From Sorlinia euscelidii (GTDB lineage Bacteria; Pseudomonadota; Alphaproteobacteria; Acetobacterales; Acetobacteraceae): a stretch of 64,000 nt of DNA. Both the position numbers and the translations under genes were made by a program. Below, piece by piece: positions 45,835-54,432 of the stretch; position 1 is the first letter of the stretch, and each line of letters starts with the position of its first letter. Under the pieces are notes generated by a model, which saw only the letters and a list, made by a program, of their open reading frames with translations, made no database searches and was not told where the DNA came from. Location: NCBI RefSeq assembly GCF_036452155.1, contig NZ_JAWJZY010000002.1, one strand, 5' to 3'.

Positions 45835-46377
45835 ATGGATACAGCAGAAATACTGAGTTTCGACCTCAAAATCGGCTTTCCCGGCGATATCGCTTCCTGC
45901 AATCCCTATTATCCGGCCATCGCGCGCGGTGTCGGGATAAGAGCGGATGAAAAAGGGCTGACGGTCGGGCGTTTCGTCTGGCTCAAGGATGATGCGTTTG
46001 TCGGGTCTTCCTCAGGCTGGGCCGGGCAAAGTGTCAGCCACACGCCGAAAGCGACGGAAGCCCCCCTTGGCATCGTCATGCGCCGTCTGGACAGCACGAT
46101 GCTTACCCTCTCGGATGATCAGCTCCCCATGATCCCTGCGGGCGACGCGGTGACCATTGCGCGGGCGGGCGATATTTTTGTCATCACGGAAACAATCGCG
46201 ATGGCGGGCCAGGCCGTCTTCGCGCAACCGGGCACAGGTGCAATCATTACTTCCGCACCTGATCAAATGCCGGCTGACGTCATCGCAACATGTTTTACTG
46301 TGGCGCAGGGCGGGCAGGCGGGGGAGGTCATCGTCATCTCGGCCATTGGCCATTCGCGTGAAGGGAGTATGCAATGA
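45835..46377 (+). CDS. Phage capsid decoration / structural cement protein
   Basis: The product is 180 residues with an AAGGAGGT ribosome site. It is a beta-rich protein with repeated Gly/Ala/Val strands (ITETIAMAGQAVFAQPGTGAI). Position immediately upstream of the major capsid gene, and its size and composition, match cement/decoration proteins of the DUF2190/Gp24 kind. Its stop overlaps the capsid start (ATGATG). Confidence 0.7.
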   Translation: MDTAEILSFDLKIGFPGDIASCNPYYPAIARGVGIRADEKGLTVGRFVWLKDDAFVGSSSGWAGQSVSHTPKATEAPLGIVMRRLDSTMLTLSDDQLPMIPAGDAVTIARAGDIFVITETIAMAGQAVFAQPGTGAIITSAPDQMPADVIATCFTVAQGGQAGEVIVISAIGHSREGSMQ

Positions 46378-47429
46378 TGGTGCCATTTCGCCAGGAAGCG
46401 CAACGCCTCGCCGCGGATTGGGGTATTCATCTGCCCGGTGTCACGCATTACGCGACGGAACCCCATTCTCTCAGCGCGATGGATGATGCGTCCGGCACCC
46501 GCCCCCTGCCGGGCATTCCCGATGTGCTGACAACCACGATTGACCCTCAGGTCGTCCGCGCGCTGGTGACGCCGACCCGGTCGGAACAGATTTATGGCAG
46601 CGGCAAAAAAGGCGATTGTACAAGGCGGACGATGATGTTCCCGGAGGCGGAAAGTGCCGGTTACGTGACGCCCTACGGAGATTATGAGCCCAATGGCATG
46701 GCGAACACCCGTATAAACTGGGTCTCCCGCGAGTCCTTCTATTTCCAGACCTGGGCGCGATATGGGGATCTGGACGTGCAGATGCTGGGGCTTGCCGGGG
46801 TGGCGCTGGCGACGGAACAACGCCTGGCCGGAGCAACCGTCCTCAACAAGGCGTCCAATAAAATGAATCTTTTCGGCATTGCCGGGAGGGCACTTTACGG
46901 CGCGCTGAACGACCCGCGCCTCCCGGCGGCGATCCAACCGACTGCGAAAGCCTCGCCAGGTGGCAAGGGCACGGTGACAAGCTGGACGGACACAAATGAT
47001 GCCATCGCCGTCTATGGCGATTTTGTTTCGCTTTTCTCGCAGCTGACACAGCAATTGGCGGGCCAAATCGATACGGAGACGGAGCTTGTCGCCGTCATCC
47101 CGTCCGAACGTGCCCCGGTGCTGAAATATATCGTCTCATACGGTCTCACGTTGGAAGATATGCTCAAAAAAGGCTTCCCGAATATGGTGATCCGCACCCT
47201 GCCGGAAGCGGGGCCATCCTTATCCGGTGGGGCGCAGAATGTCGCCATGATGCAATTATTCGTGCCGCGCCTTGATGGCGTTGACACGGTGACGACGGCC
47301 TTCACTGAAAAACTCCTGATGCACCGGCTTGAGACTTATTCGAGCTACATGCAGCAGAAAATGTCGCAGGGCGGTTGGGGCACGATCTGGCGGCGCCCGC
47401 AGGCTTGCGCGACGATGGTGGGGATCTGA
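46374..47429 (+). CDS. Phage major capsid protein, DUF2184 family
   Basis: The product is 351 residues. DUF2184-type segments are GIPDVLTTTIDPQVVRALVT, FYFQTWARYGDLDVQMLGL, and the late DMLKKGFPNMVIRTLPEAG. The family has the HK97 capsid fold. It lies directly after the DUF2213 and cement genes. Two ATG codons in a row at 46374 and 46377 are both possible starts. Confidence 0.85.
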   Translation: MMVPFRQEAQRLAADWGIHLPGVTHYATEPHSLSAMDDASGTRPLPGIPDVLTTTIDPQVVRALVTPTRSEQIYGSGKKGDCTRRTMMFPEAESAGYVTPYGDYEPNGMANTRINWVSRESFYFQTWARYGDLDVQMLGLAGVALATEQRLAGATVLNKASNKMNLFGIAGRALYGALNDPRLPAAIQPTAKASPGGKGTVTSWTDTNDAIAVYGDFVSLFSQLTQQLAGQIDTETELVAVIPSERAPVLKYIVSYGLTLEDMLKKGFPNMVIRTLPEAGPSLSGGAQNVAMMQLFVPRLDGVDTVTTAFTEKLLMHRLETYSSYMQQKMSQGGWGTIWRRPQACATMVGI

Positions 47430-47432
47430 CCG

Positions 47433-47963
47433 GTGCTGACACGTTTCAAAACCCGCTCCCAACCCGTTGAAGCGTCGCGCGACCGCGGGAAAGCGCCATC
47501 CGCCCCTTCTGAAAAGGGTCGCGCGGCGGAAGTGGGTGAGATGGTGCATGTGATCTGCCGTGTCCCCTCCGGCGTCATCCTGCGCCTTTATGACCCGGAG
47601 GAAATTATGACCCGACGCCAGGCCCACCAATCGGGCCAGCCTGTCACAGCGTTGCTGCGGCCGATCGCTGAGGTGAGTCTCAAAGGCGCCCGGGAGGATG
47701 CGCGTTTTGATATTCGGGATAACCGGATATTAGGCTGCCACGGCGTCACCCGTGTTTCCCGCGATTTCTGGGAGGCGTGGGTCCTTCAGAATAAGGAAAG
47801 TGATCTCCTCCGCCGGAATCTGATTTTCGCGGACACGACCCGACGCCGCGCGCGGGACCAGGCCAGTGAGTGGGCGCAGTCACCGACAGGTTTTGAAGGT
47901 CTCGATCCGAATAAATTACCGGTTTCTTCGGTCAGTGCGGATACATCCATGACAGGGGGCTGA
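47433..47963 (+). CDS. Hypothetical phage head-region protein
   Basis: The product is 176 residues from a GTG start, three bases after the capsid stop. The centre (MVHVICRVPSGVILRLYDP then ILGCHGVTRVSRDFWEAWVLQNKESDLL) is folded-looking, and the two ends are low in complexity. Similar proteins are found directly after DUF2184 capsid genes, but I do not know a domain name. Virion assembly or a head-neck role is inferred from position. Confidence 0.6.
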   Translation: MLTRFKTRSQPVEASRDRGKAPSAPSEKGRAAEVGEMVHVICRVPSGVILRLYDPEEIMTRRQAHQSGQPVTALLRPIAEVSLKGAREDARFDIRDNRILGCHGVTRVSRDFWEAWVLQNKESDLLRRNLIFADTTRRRARDQASEWAQSPTGFEGLDPNKLPVSSVSADTSMTGG

Positions 47964-48674
<711 letters not shown>

Positions 48675-48780
48675 TGACAGGCGGGGTGCGCCCGGCACGT
48701 GGAAGGTTTCTGCGCGAGGTTGCCGGATGGCGCCTCGCAAATCCGAACTCCCAATTTCCAAACCAAACATGGAGAGAGCC

Positions 48781-49299
48781 ATGTCGATTATTCAGGCTGC
48801 GGGGTCAGCGCTGCGGCGCGTTCATGTGTGCGTCGGAGGCGTGTGGCGTCGTGCAACGCGCACCGTTATTGATGATGACGGGACGGCGCGCGTGGAGCAC
48901 GACGATATTCCAGTCCGGTTGCAGGTCCAGGCCGCAACCTCCGCTGAAATTTCGCTGCTCGACAAGCTTCCGCGTCAGGCAGAGCATCGCATTGTCTATA
49001 TCCAGCACCCGATCCAGCCTCTCAGTGCGTCCCGTCAAAGAGGGGGTGATATGATCCGGTTCTTCGGGGCGGATTGGCGGGTGACGCAAGTGCTTGAGGT
49101 TTGGGATCAGGAGGGCTGGTCAAAACTGATCGTGACGCGGCAGAGCGATGATGATGCCCCAACGCGTATGGAAGCGACAACCGCCAGCCTCGCGCATGTG
49201 ACCCAGGCGGGGAAGGGCCGTGTATCCGGCTTCCGCACGGGGTCCGAGCCCTATGCCTCGCTGCGGCGTCACGGCGTCAACCGTCAGGGCGTCATTTAG
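48781..49299 (+). CDS. Phage neck / head-tail joining protein
   Basis: The product is about 172 residues from the ATG at 48781 with a GGAGAGA ribosome site. The beta-rich middle includes DMIRFFGADWRVTQVLEVWD and KLIVTRQSDDD, and the sequence is typical in size for a head-tail connector in the DUF4054-DUF3383 gene order. I cannot name a specific family. Confidence 0.6.
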   Translation: MSIIQAAGSALRRVHVCVGGVWRRATRTVIDDDGTARVEHDDIPVRLQVQAATSAEISLLDKLPRQAEHRIVYIQHPIQPLSASRQRGGDMIRFFGADWRVTQVLEVWDQEGWSKLIVTRQSDDDAPTRMEATTASLAHVTQAGKGRVSGFRTGSEPYASLRRHGVNRQGVI

Positions 49300-49796
49300 C
49301 CGCCTGCAAGGATGACATGTCCCGACAGCCGCGAAATGCGGTTAAGGTCGAACGGTTCAACGCGGATCTTCACTCTCACTGAGGCGGGATGTCTCAATCG
49401 ACGTCCGTTCTCCTATTTCAGAAAAAGAATTAAGTCGTCACATCATGACGCCGCGCTAAAGTCACTTGAGGAACGGACAGAAATTAGTCTGAAAAAACGT
49501 CTCCACAGTGTCTGAAGGCGGGATCACCCTTTCATGATGGGTGGGCGGGATCAAATGACGCCCTCCTTTTCATGACGGACTTCACGCTTCTTATAAATGT
49601 GCCGTGAAGTCGCATTACCTTGATCATCACCCTCCTTTTTGCGTCAGACGTGACACGTTCAAGGGGCAGAAGGGACCGATCCCGTAAAGAGGGGGAAAGC
49701 CCCTTATTTCCGAGCCCCTGAAAAAGCTCGATGATTATTTAATTGAAGAATTTTATCCATAAGATCCGAAAAAAAATTAATAATGGAACGAATAAA
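49300..49796. other. Intergenic region upstream of the GH30 gene
   Basis: About 500 bases without a credible gene, unusually long for a phage structural operon. A CACCC/GGGTG stem near 49527-49548 could be a weak terminator. From about 49730 the DNA becomes AT-rich and blends into the start of the GH30 gene, which probably has its own promoter. Confidence 0.45.
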
Positions 49797-51395
49797 ATGA
49801 AAGATGTCATACTTCAAATTCTGCAGGAGACAAAAGACGCAATCAACGAAATCACAAAACGTGATGACTTTGATAAATCGACGCTCGATTACTCGAAATT
49901 TTCGGATTATTTCTGTGGCGTCTCAGTGAGTGATCTCGTAGCGCAAAGCGACATCTATGATCTGAGCATTTTATCGGAAGTTGAAGACTTACTCTCACAA
50001 ATTCAGTCGCTGCGCAGCGCGCGCCCTGACGGTGCCGACGCAATGGATGGGGCGACGAAACAATCCGGCAAATCCGAACCTCTGAATTTCTTCTGGGATA
50101 AAAAAGAAAAAATCTATTACAGCGCGCCAGCCCAGGCGATTGACGGTTTCGGCGTGTTCGCGGGGCGCGGGACGGTTTTTTACGAGGATAAAAACCGGGA
50201 CAGCATGTTGAGTGACCTTTTTTCAAAAGAGGGTCTGCACCTGTCCATCCTGAGAGCTGAGATTGATTACGATTACAAGAGTTCGGACCTGGAGGAACCC
50301 ATTAATCAATATTGGGTATTGAGAAACGCCAAAGAGAAATATGACATCGACAAGATCTTCGCCAGCACCTGGTCACCCCCTGCCTGGATGAAGACCATCC
50401 CCGGCCAGATTGAGGGAAAAGATTTCAATAGGCTTGACCCTAAAAATGATGATGTTTTCTGCTGTTACATTCTGAAGATCAGCATGGATTTCGAGCGGGT
50501 GGGCATCCCTCTCTATGCTGTCTCCCCCATGAACGAACCGGAATTTCCGACCCCCAGCTGGGCCGGTACGATCTGGCTGCCGACCGATGTTGCACGATTT
50601 GTGCCCAAGCTTCACGTCACGCTCAATCGCTTCGGCGCCAACACGAAGACAATTATCGGAGAATGCGCCAACTGGGCCGTGTCTGATATCTACACATTCT
50701 GCAGTCTCTGCATCATGTGGGTGAGTGGCACGTTGGACAAAGTGGAGATCTGCGCCAGTCACGGTTACACCATCCCGAACCCTCTCAGTGGTGACACGGA
50801 TGTGACCTACAACCAGAAATCCTATAACTGGGTCTTCGATCGTTTCAGCAAACAGAGATGGATCACCGAGATCTCTGAAACCACAGAGTTTGACCCGAGC
50901 ATGAAGAAAGGTCTGGAGTTTGCCTCCAGTCTTCATGGTTTCCTCACGCGAGGGAACGTCAATGCCTTCACCTTCTGGCTGGGCGTCGAAAAGACGAGTA
51001 ATGAATGCCTGATCAAAACGGATGGCGAGACTTACACCAAGGGGAAAGTATATTCCGTATACGGCAATTACACGAAGTTCATCAGCCCTGGTTATACGCG
51101 TCTCACGACGTCGAGAAACACATCCTATAATGGCGTCCTTTATTCAGCCTACAAGGACCCGACTAACGCCGACTCTCTCACGATGGTCACAATCAATCAA
51201 AGTGACCTTGATAGCGATATCGAGTTTGAGGTGGTCGATTCCGGCATTCAGGTTCTGACGCCTTATCTGACCGCAGAGGGCGAAGATAATAATTGGAAAA
51301 AACTGGACGACATCCATCTGGACACGTCGTCAAACAGTTTTAAAACGACCATCCCGGCGAACAGCGTCGTGACATTCAGGGAAGCGGCCGCCTAA
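49797..51395 (+). CDS. GH30-family glycoside hydrolase in the prophage late region
   Basis: The product is about 532 residues from the ATG at 49797 (GGAACG ribosome site); a TTG at 49743 is an alternative. The N-terminal 90 residues are helical and unassigned. The catalytic part has GH30 hallmarks in order: AIDGFGVFAGRG, FASTWSPPAWMK, AVSPMNEPEFP with the acid/base Glu (about 247), CASHGY, RWITEISE with the nucleophile Glu (about 358), and TKFISPGYTRL before the C-terminal beta domain. It has no signal peptide. GH30 enzymes cleave beta-1,6-glucan, xylan or related polymers. Its lower GC and isolated position suggest acquired cargo, possibly a surface-polysaccharide depolymerase. Confidence 0.85.
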   Translation: MKDVILQILQETKDAINEITKRDDFDKSTLDYSKFSDYFCGVSVSDLVAQSDIYDLSILSEVEDLLSQIQSLRSARPDGADAMDGATKQSGKSEPLNFFWDKKEKIYYSAPAQAIDGFGVFAGRGTVFYEDKNRDSMLSDLFSKEGLHLSILRAEIDYDYKSSDLEEPINQYWVLRNAKEKYDIDKIFASTWSPPAWMKTIPGQIEGKDFNRLDPKNDDVFCCYILKISMDFERVGIPLYAVSPMNEPEFPTPSWAGTIWLPTDVARFVPKLHVTLNRFGANTKTIIGECANWAVSDIYTFCSLCIMWVSGTLDKVEICASHGYTIPNPLSGDTDVTYNQKSYNWVFDRFSKQRWITEISETTEFDPSMKKGLEFASSLHGFLTRGNVNAFTFWLGVEKTSNECLIKTDGETYTKGKVYSVYGNYTKFISPGYTRLTTSRNTSYNGVLYSAYKDPTNADSLTMVTINQSDLDSDIEFEVVDSGIQVLTPYLTAEGEDNNWKKLDDIHLDTSSNSFKTTIPANSVVTFREAAA

Positions 51396-51684
51396 AGCGC
51401 CGTCGTCGGGCATTCCGCGTCTCATCTTAACGGGTTCCGTCCGTAGATGACGCGGATGCCCGTCACGCATGGCACAGCGCCATGCAGTTCATGCGGGCGC
51501 TGTGACGTGACATGTGGGCAACCTCTCCTCCTTCCCCTCGGGCACAGGTGCGCAACGCGGCTTTGACGGTGAGAATGGCGGGCCACCATGACAAAACGCC
51601 GGACCGGACAGGGCCCCCCGCGCGCGGGGCCCCGCCGGTTGATCGCATCGCGCCCTGGCGGGGCCGTTTACCAGGATGATGGTC
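51396..51684. other. Gap between GH30 and the neck protein gene
   Basis: About 290 bases without a gene. It holds a very GC-rich inverted repeat, GGGCCCC (51611-51617) pairing with GGGGCCC (51626-51632), around a CGCGCG centre. There is no U run, so it is not a standard terminator. It may be a junction or RNA-stability element next to the inserted GH30 gene. Confidence 0.45.
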
Positions 51685-52202
51685 ATGAATCAGTCTTTCC
51701 CCAAACCGGACATGTCGACGGCGCTGACATTGTTGCGGCGTTGGCTGCTGACCCTCCTGCCTGAGGGGACGGTCATTATGAGGGCGCATCAGAATAACGT
51801 CCCGGCGCCGACCGGGCTTTACATCCTGATGCGTCCCCTCCTGACGACGTGGCTTTCGAGACCATGGCGGGGTTTCTCGGAGGGACGGTCACGACCTACA
51901 CAATATTGCGCCTCGATATCGAGCTGTCGATTGCTGGAGACGATGCGGAAGCGATCAGTCACTGGATCGCGCTGCACTTTAATGACCCGTCCGTCATCTC
52001 ATGGTTTCACGCGCAGGATATGCAGGTGACACCGCTCGAATCAACGTCTCCCGTCAGTGACGTGGCACGGGATGACGCGCGCGGTTACGTTGTTGGCTGG
52101 AAGTGGGAATTGGCCTTCCAGCTTAATCAGACCATGTCGGCCCGGATTGACACGGCGGAGGCCGCCGCCATCCAGGTCGCGCCGACCCACCGAGCCGAAT
52201 GA
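51685..52202 (+). pseudogene. Phage neck terminator-like protein (LIC_12616 type) with an apparent frameshift
   Basis: The first frame opens with an AGGATGATGG ribosome site and reads STALTLLRRWLLTLLPEGTV then RAHQNNVPAPTGLYILM, typical of this neck family. It then loses sense at 51830-51845. The -1 frame continues with PDDVAFETMAGFLGG, then TYTILRLDIELSIAGDDAEA and WFHAQDMQVTPLES to a stop at 52202. One extra C in the CCCC run at 51835-51838 joins them into a protein of about 173 residues. The polarity is the same as in other broken genes here. A head-completion/neck role is inferred from position and pattern. Confidence 0.72.
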
Positions 52203-52218
52203 AAAAGGAGAAACGGCT

Positions 52219-53382
52219 TTGTCTGGTATACCCCTTTCACAAATCGTCAATGTCGTCCCGCGTGTCATCACGCCGCAAACCCCCAGCAACTTCCTCGACC
52301 CGCTCATTCTGACGCGTAATATGGATGTCGTCGGACCGGGCGACGTCATCTCATCTGATTCTCCCTCGGATGCTGCGTCGCTATTCGGCGCCGGCTCCGT
52401 TGAGCATCAGATGGCGTCGGTGATTTTCGGTGGGTTGAAAGATGTGTCGCGTTTACCTACGCAGATTTTCTTCGCAGGCGTATCGGATGATGCCAGTAAG
52501 ATTTCAGTCGATCTCGACAAGGTCGCGCAGGGTTGGAGCAGTTGGGTCGGCTTTGCGCCGGCCTTTGTGCCGTCACAGGACGTCGCACGCAGCATCGCTT
52601 ACTGGCTGCTGCTCAATACCCGATATTGGGCCGTCATCTGGGACGATAATATTAATGCGCTTGTCAAGGATCAGGGAACAGATGCTTCCAAATGGTCGCT
52701 CGGACGGTTTCTGCAAAATCTCGCCAATACGCGCAATATCTCCCTCGTCTATAAGGATTTCAAAGCCGCTGCGCTTGCACTGACATGGATGGCGACGCTC
52801 GATTTTGACAGGACGGACGGGCGGCGCGCTTTGGCTTTTACGCAAAGTGATTTCGTGACGCCAAGCGTTTCCGAGGCCGCTGACGCGCAGACATTGCTCG
52901 ATGGAAATTACAGTTTCTACGGCGATTACGGCGCGGCAACGGGGAGTTTCGCGTTTTTCTATGATGGTCGCGTCCTGGGGCCAAGCCAATGGGCGGATGC
53001 CCTGATCTGCCAGACATGGCTGGCCAATCAGCTTCAATATGCGCTGATCACACTTTTTATGCAGCAACGTGCCATCCCATTTACCGCCGAAGGCGATGCG
53101 ATGATTACCGCCGCTTGCCGGGATGTGTTGGTCAGAGCCGCAAATTTCGGGATCATCCGCACCGGCGTCACCTTGTCGCCGGACCAGAAAGACACCGCCA
53201 ACCGCGCCGCCGGGCGCGATATCTCCAATGAGCTCTATAATCAGGGATATTATCTGCATCCCGGCGCGTCCTCCGCCAGCCCGGAGCAAAGGGCTGCCCG
53301 CAAGATTCCCGGGGCCATGCTTTGGTACAATGACGGCGGTAGCGTGCAAAGCATCGATTTCAATGTCGTGGAGGTGGTGTAA
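52219..53382 (+). CDS. Tail sheath protein, DUF3383 family
   Basis: The product is about 387 residues from a TTG at 52219 with an AAAGGAG ribosome site. DUF3383 proteins form the contractile sheath of myovirus-like phages. Consistent features are LSQIVNVVPRVITPQTPSNF at the start, DYGAATGSFAFFYDGRVLGP in the middle, and the C-terminal ELYNQGYYLHP with a final DFNVVEVV. A contractile tail is therefore likely. The tube gene starts inside the stop codon. Confidence 0.85.
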   Translation: MSGIPLSQIVNVVPRVITPQTPSNFLDPLILTRNMDVVGPGDVISSDSPSDAASLFGAGSVEHQMASVIFGGLKDVSRLPTQIFFAGVSDDASKISVDLDKVAQGWSSWVGFAPAFVPSQDVARSIAYWLLLNTRYWAVIWDDNINALVKDQGTDASKWSLGRFLQNLANTRNISLVYKDFKAAALALTWMATLDFDRTDGRRALAFTQSDFVTPSVSEAADAQTLLDGNYSFYGDYGAATGSFAFFYDGRVLGPSQWADALICQTWLANQLQYALITLFMQQRAIPFTAEGDAMITAACRDVLVRAANFGIIRTGVTLSPDQKDTANRAAGRDISNELYNQGYYLHPGASSASPEQRAARKIPGAMLWYNDGGSVQSIDFNVVEVV

Positions 53383-53816
53383 TGGCGTTTAATCTGTCGT
53401 CAGCTGACGGGGTCTTCACCCTGACGGTCGAAACGTTGTTCAACGCACCGCTCACGCTTGAGAACTGGGGGACGGATCGCGCCTGGGAGGCAAATGCGCT
53501 GGACCAGGTCGAGACTCAGATGAGTATTGATGGGCATCTCAATGCCGGGTTCGTTCCGCGCCCTGTCGATATGACGTTATATCTCAGTGCGGCTTCCCCA
53601 AGTGTGGTGGATTTTGAAGTCATCATGACCGCGCAGTCAACATCCCGTACAATCTACCGTTTGGATGGGGAGCTGACCCTGCCGGGCATCGGTCGGAAAT
53701 ATACCTTCAGCAAAGGCGTCTTGCTTTCCGGCGCGCCACTGCCGGATGGGACGCGTATCCTGGCGAACCGCGCCTTCAAATTGCGGTGGGAGCGGGTCTT
53801 CCCGGTTGGCGTCTGA
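53382..53816 (+). CDS. Tail tube protein, DUF3277 family
   Basis: The product is 144 residues, beta-rich. FNLSSADGVFTLTVETLFNA at the N terminus and the LTLPGIGRKYTFSKGVL stretch fit DUF3277 tail tube proteins. These stack inside the sheath and carry the DNA. It overlaps the sheath stop and the following gene's start (TGATG). Confidence 0.82.
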   Translation: MAFNLSSADGVFTLTVETLFNAPLTLENWGTDRAWEANALDQVETQMSIDGHLNAGFVPRPVDMTLYLSAASPSVVDFEVIMTAQSTSRTIYRLDGELTLPGIGRKYTFSKGVLLSGAPLPDGTRILANRAFKLRWERVFPVGV

Positions 53817-54286
53817 TGGCGCGGCGTGAGATCGAAATCACCATTTCCGAGCCAGGTGATGATTACGGTAAAACCTTCTATATCCGGCGTATGTCGGCCT
53901 GGGATGCGGATCGCTGGGGCCGACGCGTCATTTACGCCTTGCTGCAAAGCCAGGTTGAGATTGAGGATCTCGACATTGAGCAGGGCATTGCGGGCCTGGT
54001 CGGGCGGGGTCTTGAACTTCTGGCTTATATCCCGCCAGACACGGCGGACGCACTTTTTGACGCGCTGACGGATTGCGTCTTCCGCCGCCCGGACCCGCGT
54101 CATCCGGGTGTCGAGATGCCGCTTCGGCCCGATGATGTTGAGGACGCACTGACCATCGCGATATTGCGGGAGGCGGTTTTCCGGTTGCACACGGATTTTT
54201 TTTCGGGCGTGCAACGCCTCTTCTCCCCCGATGGGAAAGCGACGTCGGATTTGGAGAAGGAAGACGCGCCGAGGCCCGCTGCGTAA
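53816..54286 (+). CDS. Tail assembly chaperone-like protein (first frame)
   Basis: The product is about 156 residues, acidic and helical (MARREIEITISEPGDDYGKTF at the start). In contractile and non-contractile phages the gene between tube and tape measure encodes a chaperone that coats the tape measure protein. The C terminus is disordered (ATSDLEKEDAPRPAA). A short second frame follows directly in the -1 register, as expected for a G/GT-type pair. Confidence 0.65.
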   Translation: MARREIEITISEPGDDYGKTFYIRRMSAWDADRWGRRVIYALLQSQVEIEDLDIEQGIAGLVGRGLELLAYIPPDTADALFDALTDCVFRRPDPRHPGVEMPLRPDDVEDALTIAILREAVFRLHTDFFSGVQRLFSPDGKATSDLEKEDAPRPAA

Positions 54287-54432
54287 ACCTGTCCAGCGCC
54301 TTCGCCCTGGTGCTGCAATCCCGCCTCGCCACCTTGCACGAATTGCAGACGATTTATGACAGTGAGGATTTTCATCTCCTCTTCGAGGCCGCCATGGTCA
54401 ATGCCTATAATCGTCAGGGAGGCGCCTCTTGA
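54286..54432 (+). CDS. Short second-frame extension (tail chaperone GT-like or separate small ORF)
   Basis: In the -1 frame relative to the previous gene, an open stretch encodes NLSSAFALVLQSRLATLHEL, then QTIYDSEDFHLLFEAAMVNA and a stop at 54430-54432. It could be the product of a -1 ribosomal frameshift from the upstream gene or could start at the GTG at 54310. The only GGGAAAG heptamer nearby (54233-54239) is in the wrong phase (GGG AAA G) for the standard lambda-type slip, so the mechanism is unproven. The TTG of the next gene overlaps its end. Confidence 0.5.
   Translation, partial: NLSSAFALVLQSRLATLHELQTIYDSEDFHLLFEAAMVNAYNRQGGAS

Noticed and set aside
54233..54239. GGGAAAG as a lambda-type -1 slippery heptamer for the tail chaperone
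   Set aside because: The zero frame reads GGG AAA G, not G GGA AAG, so the two tRNAs would not re-pair after a -1 slip.
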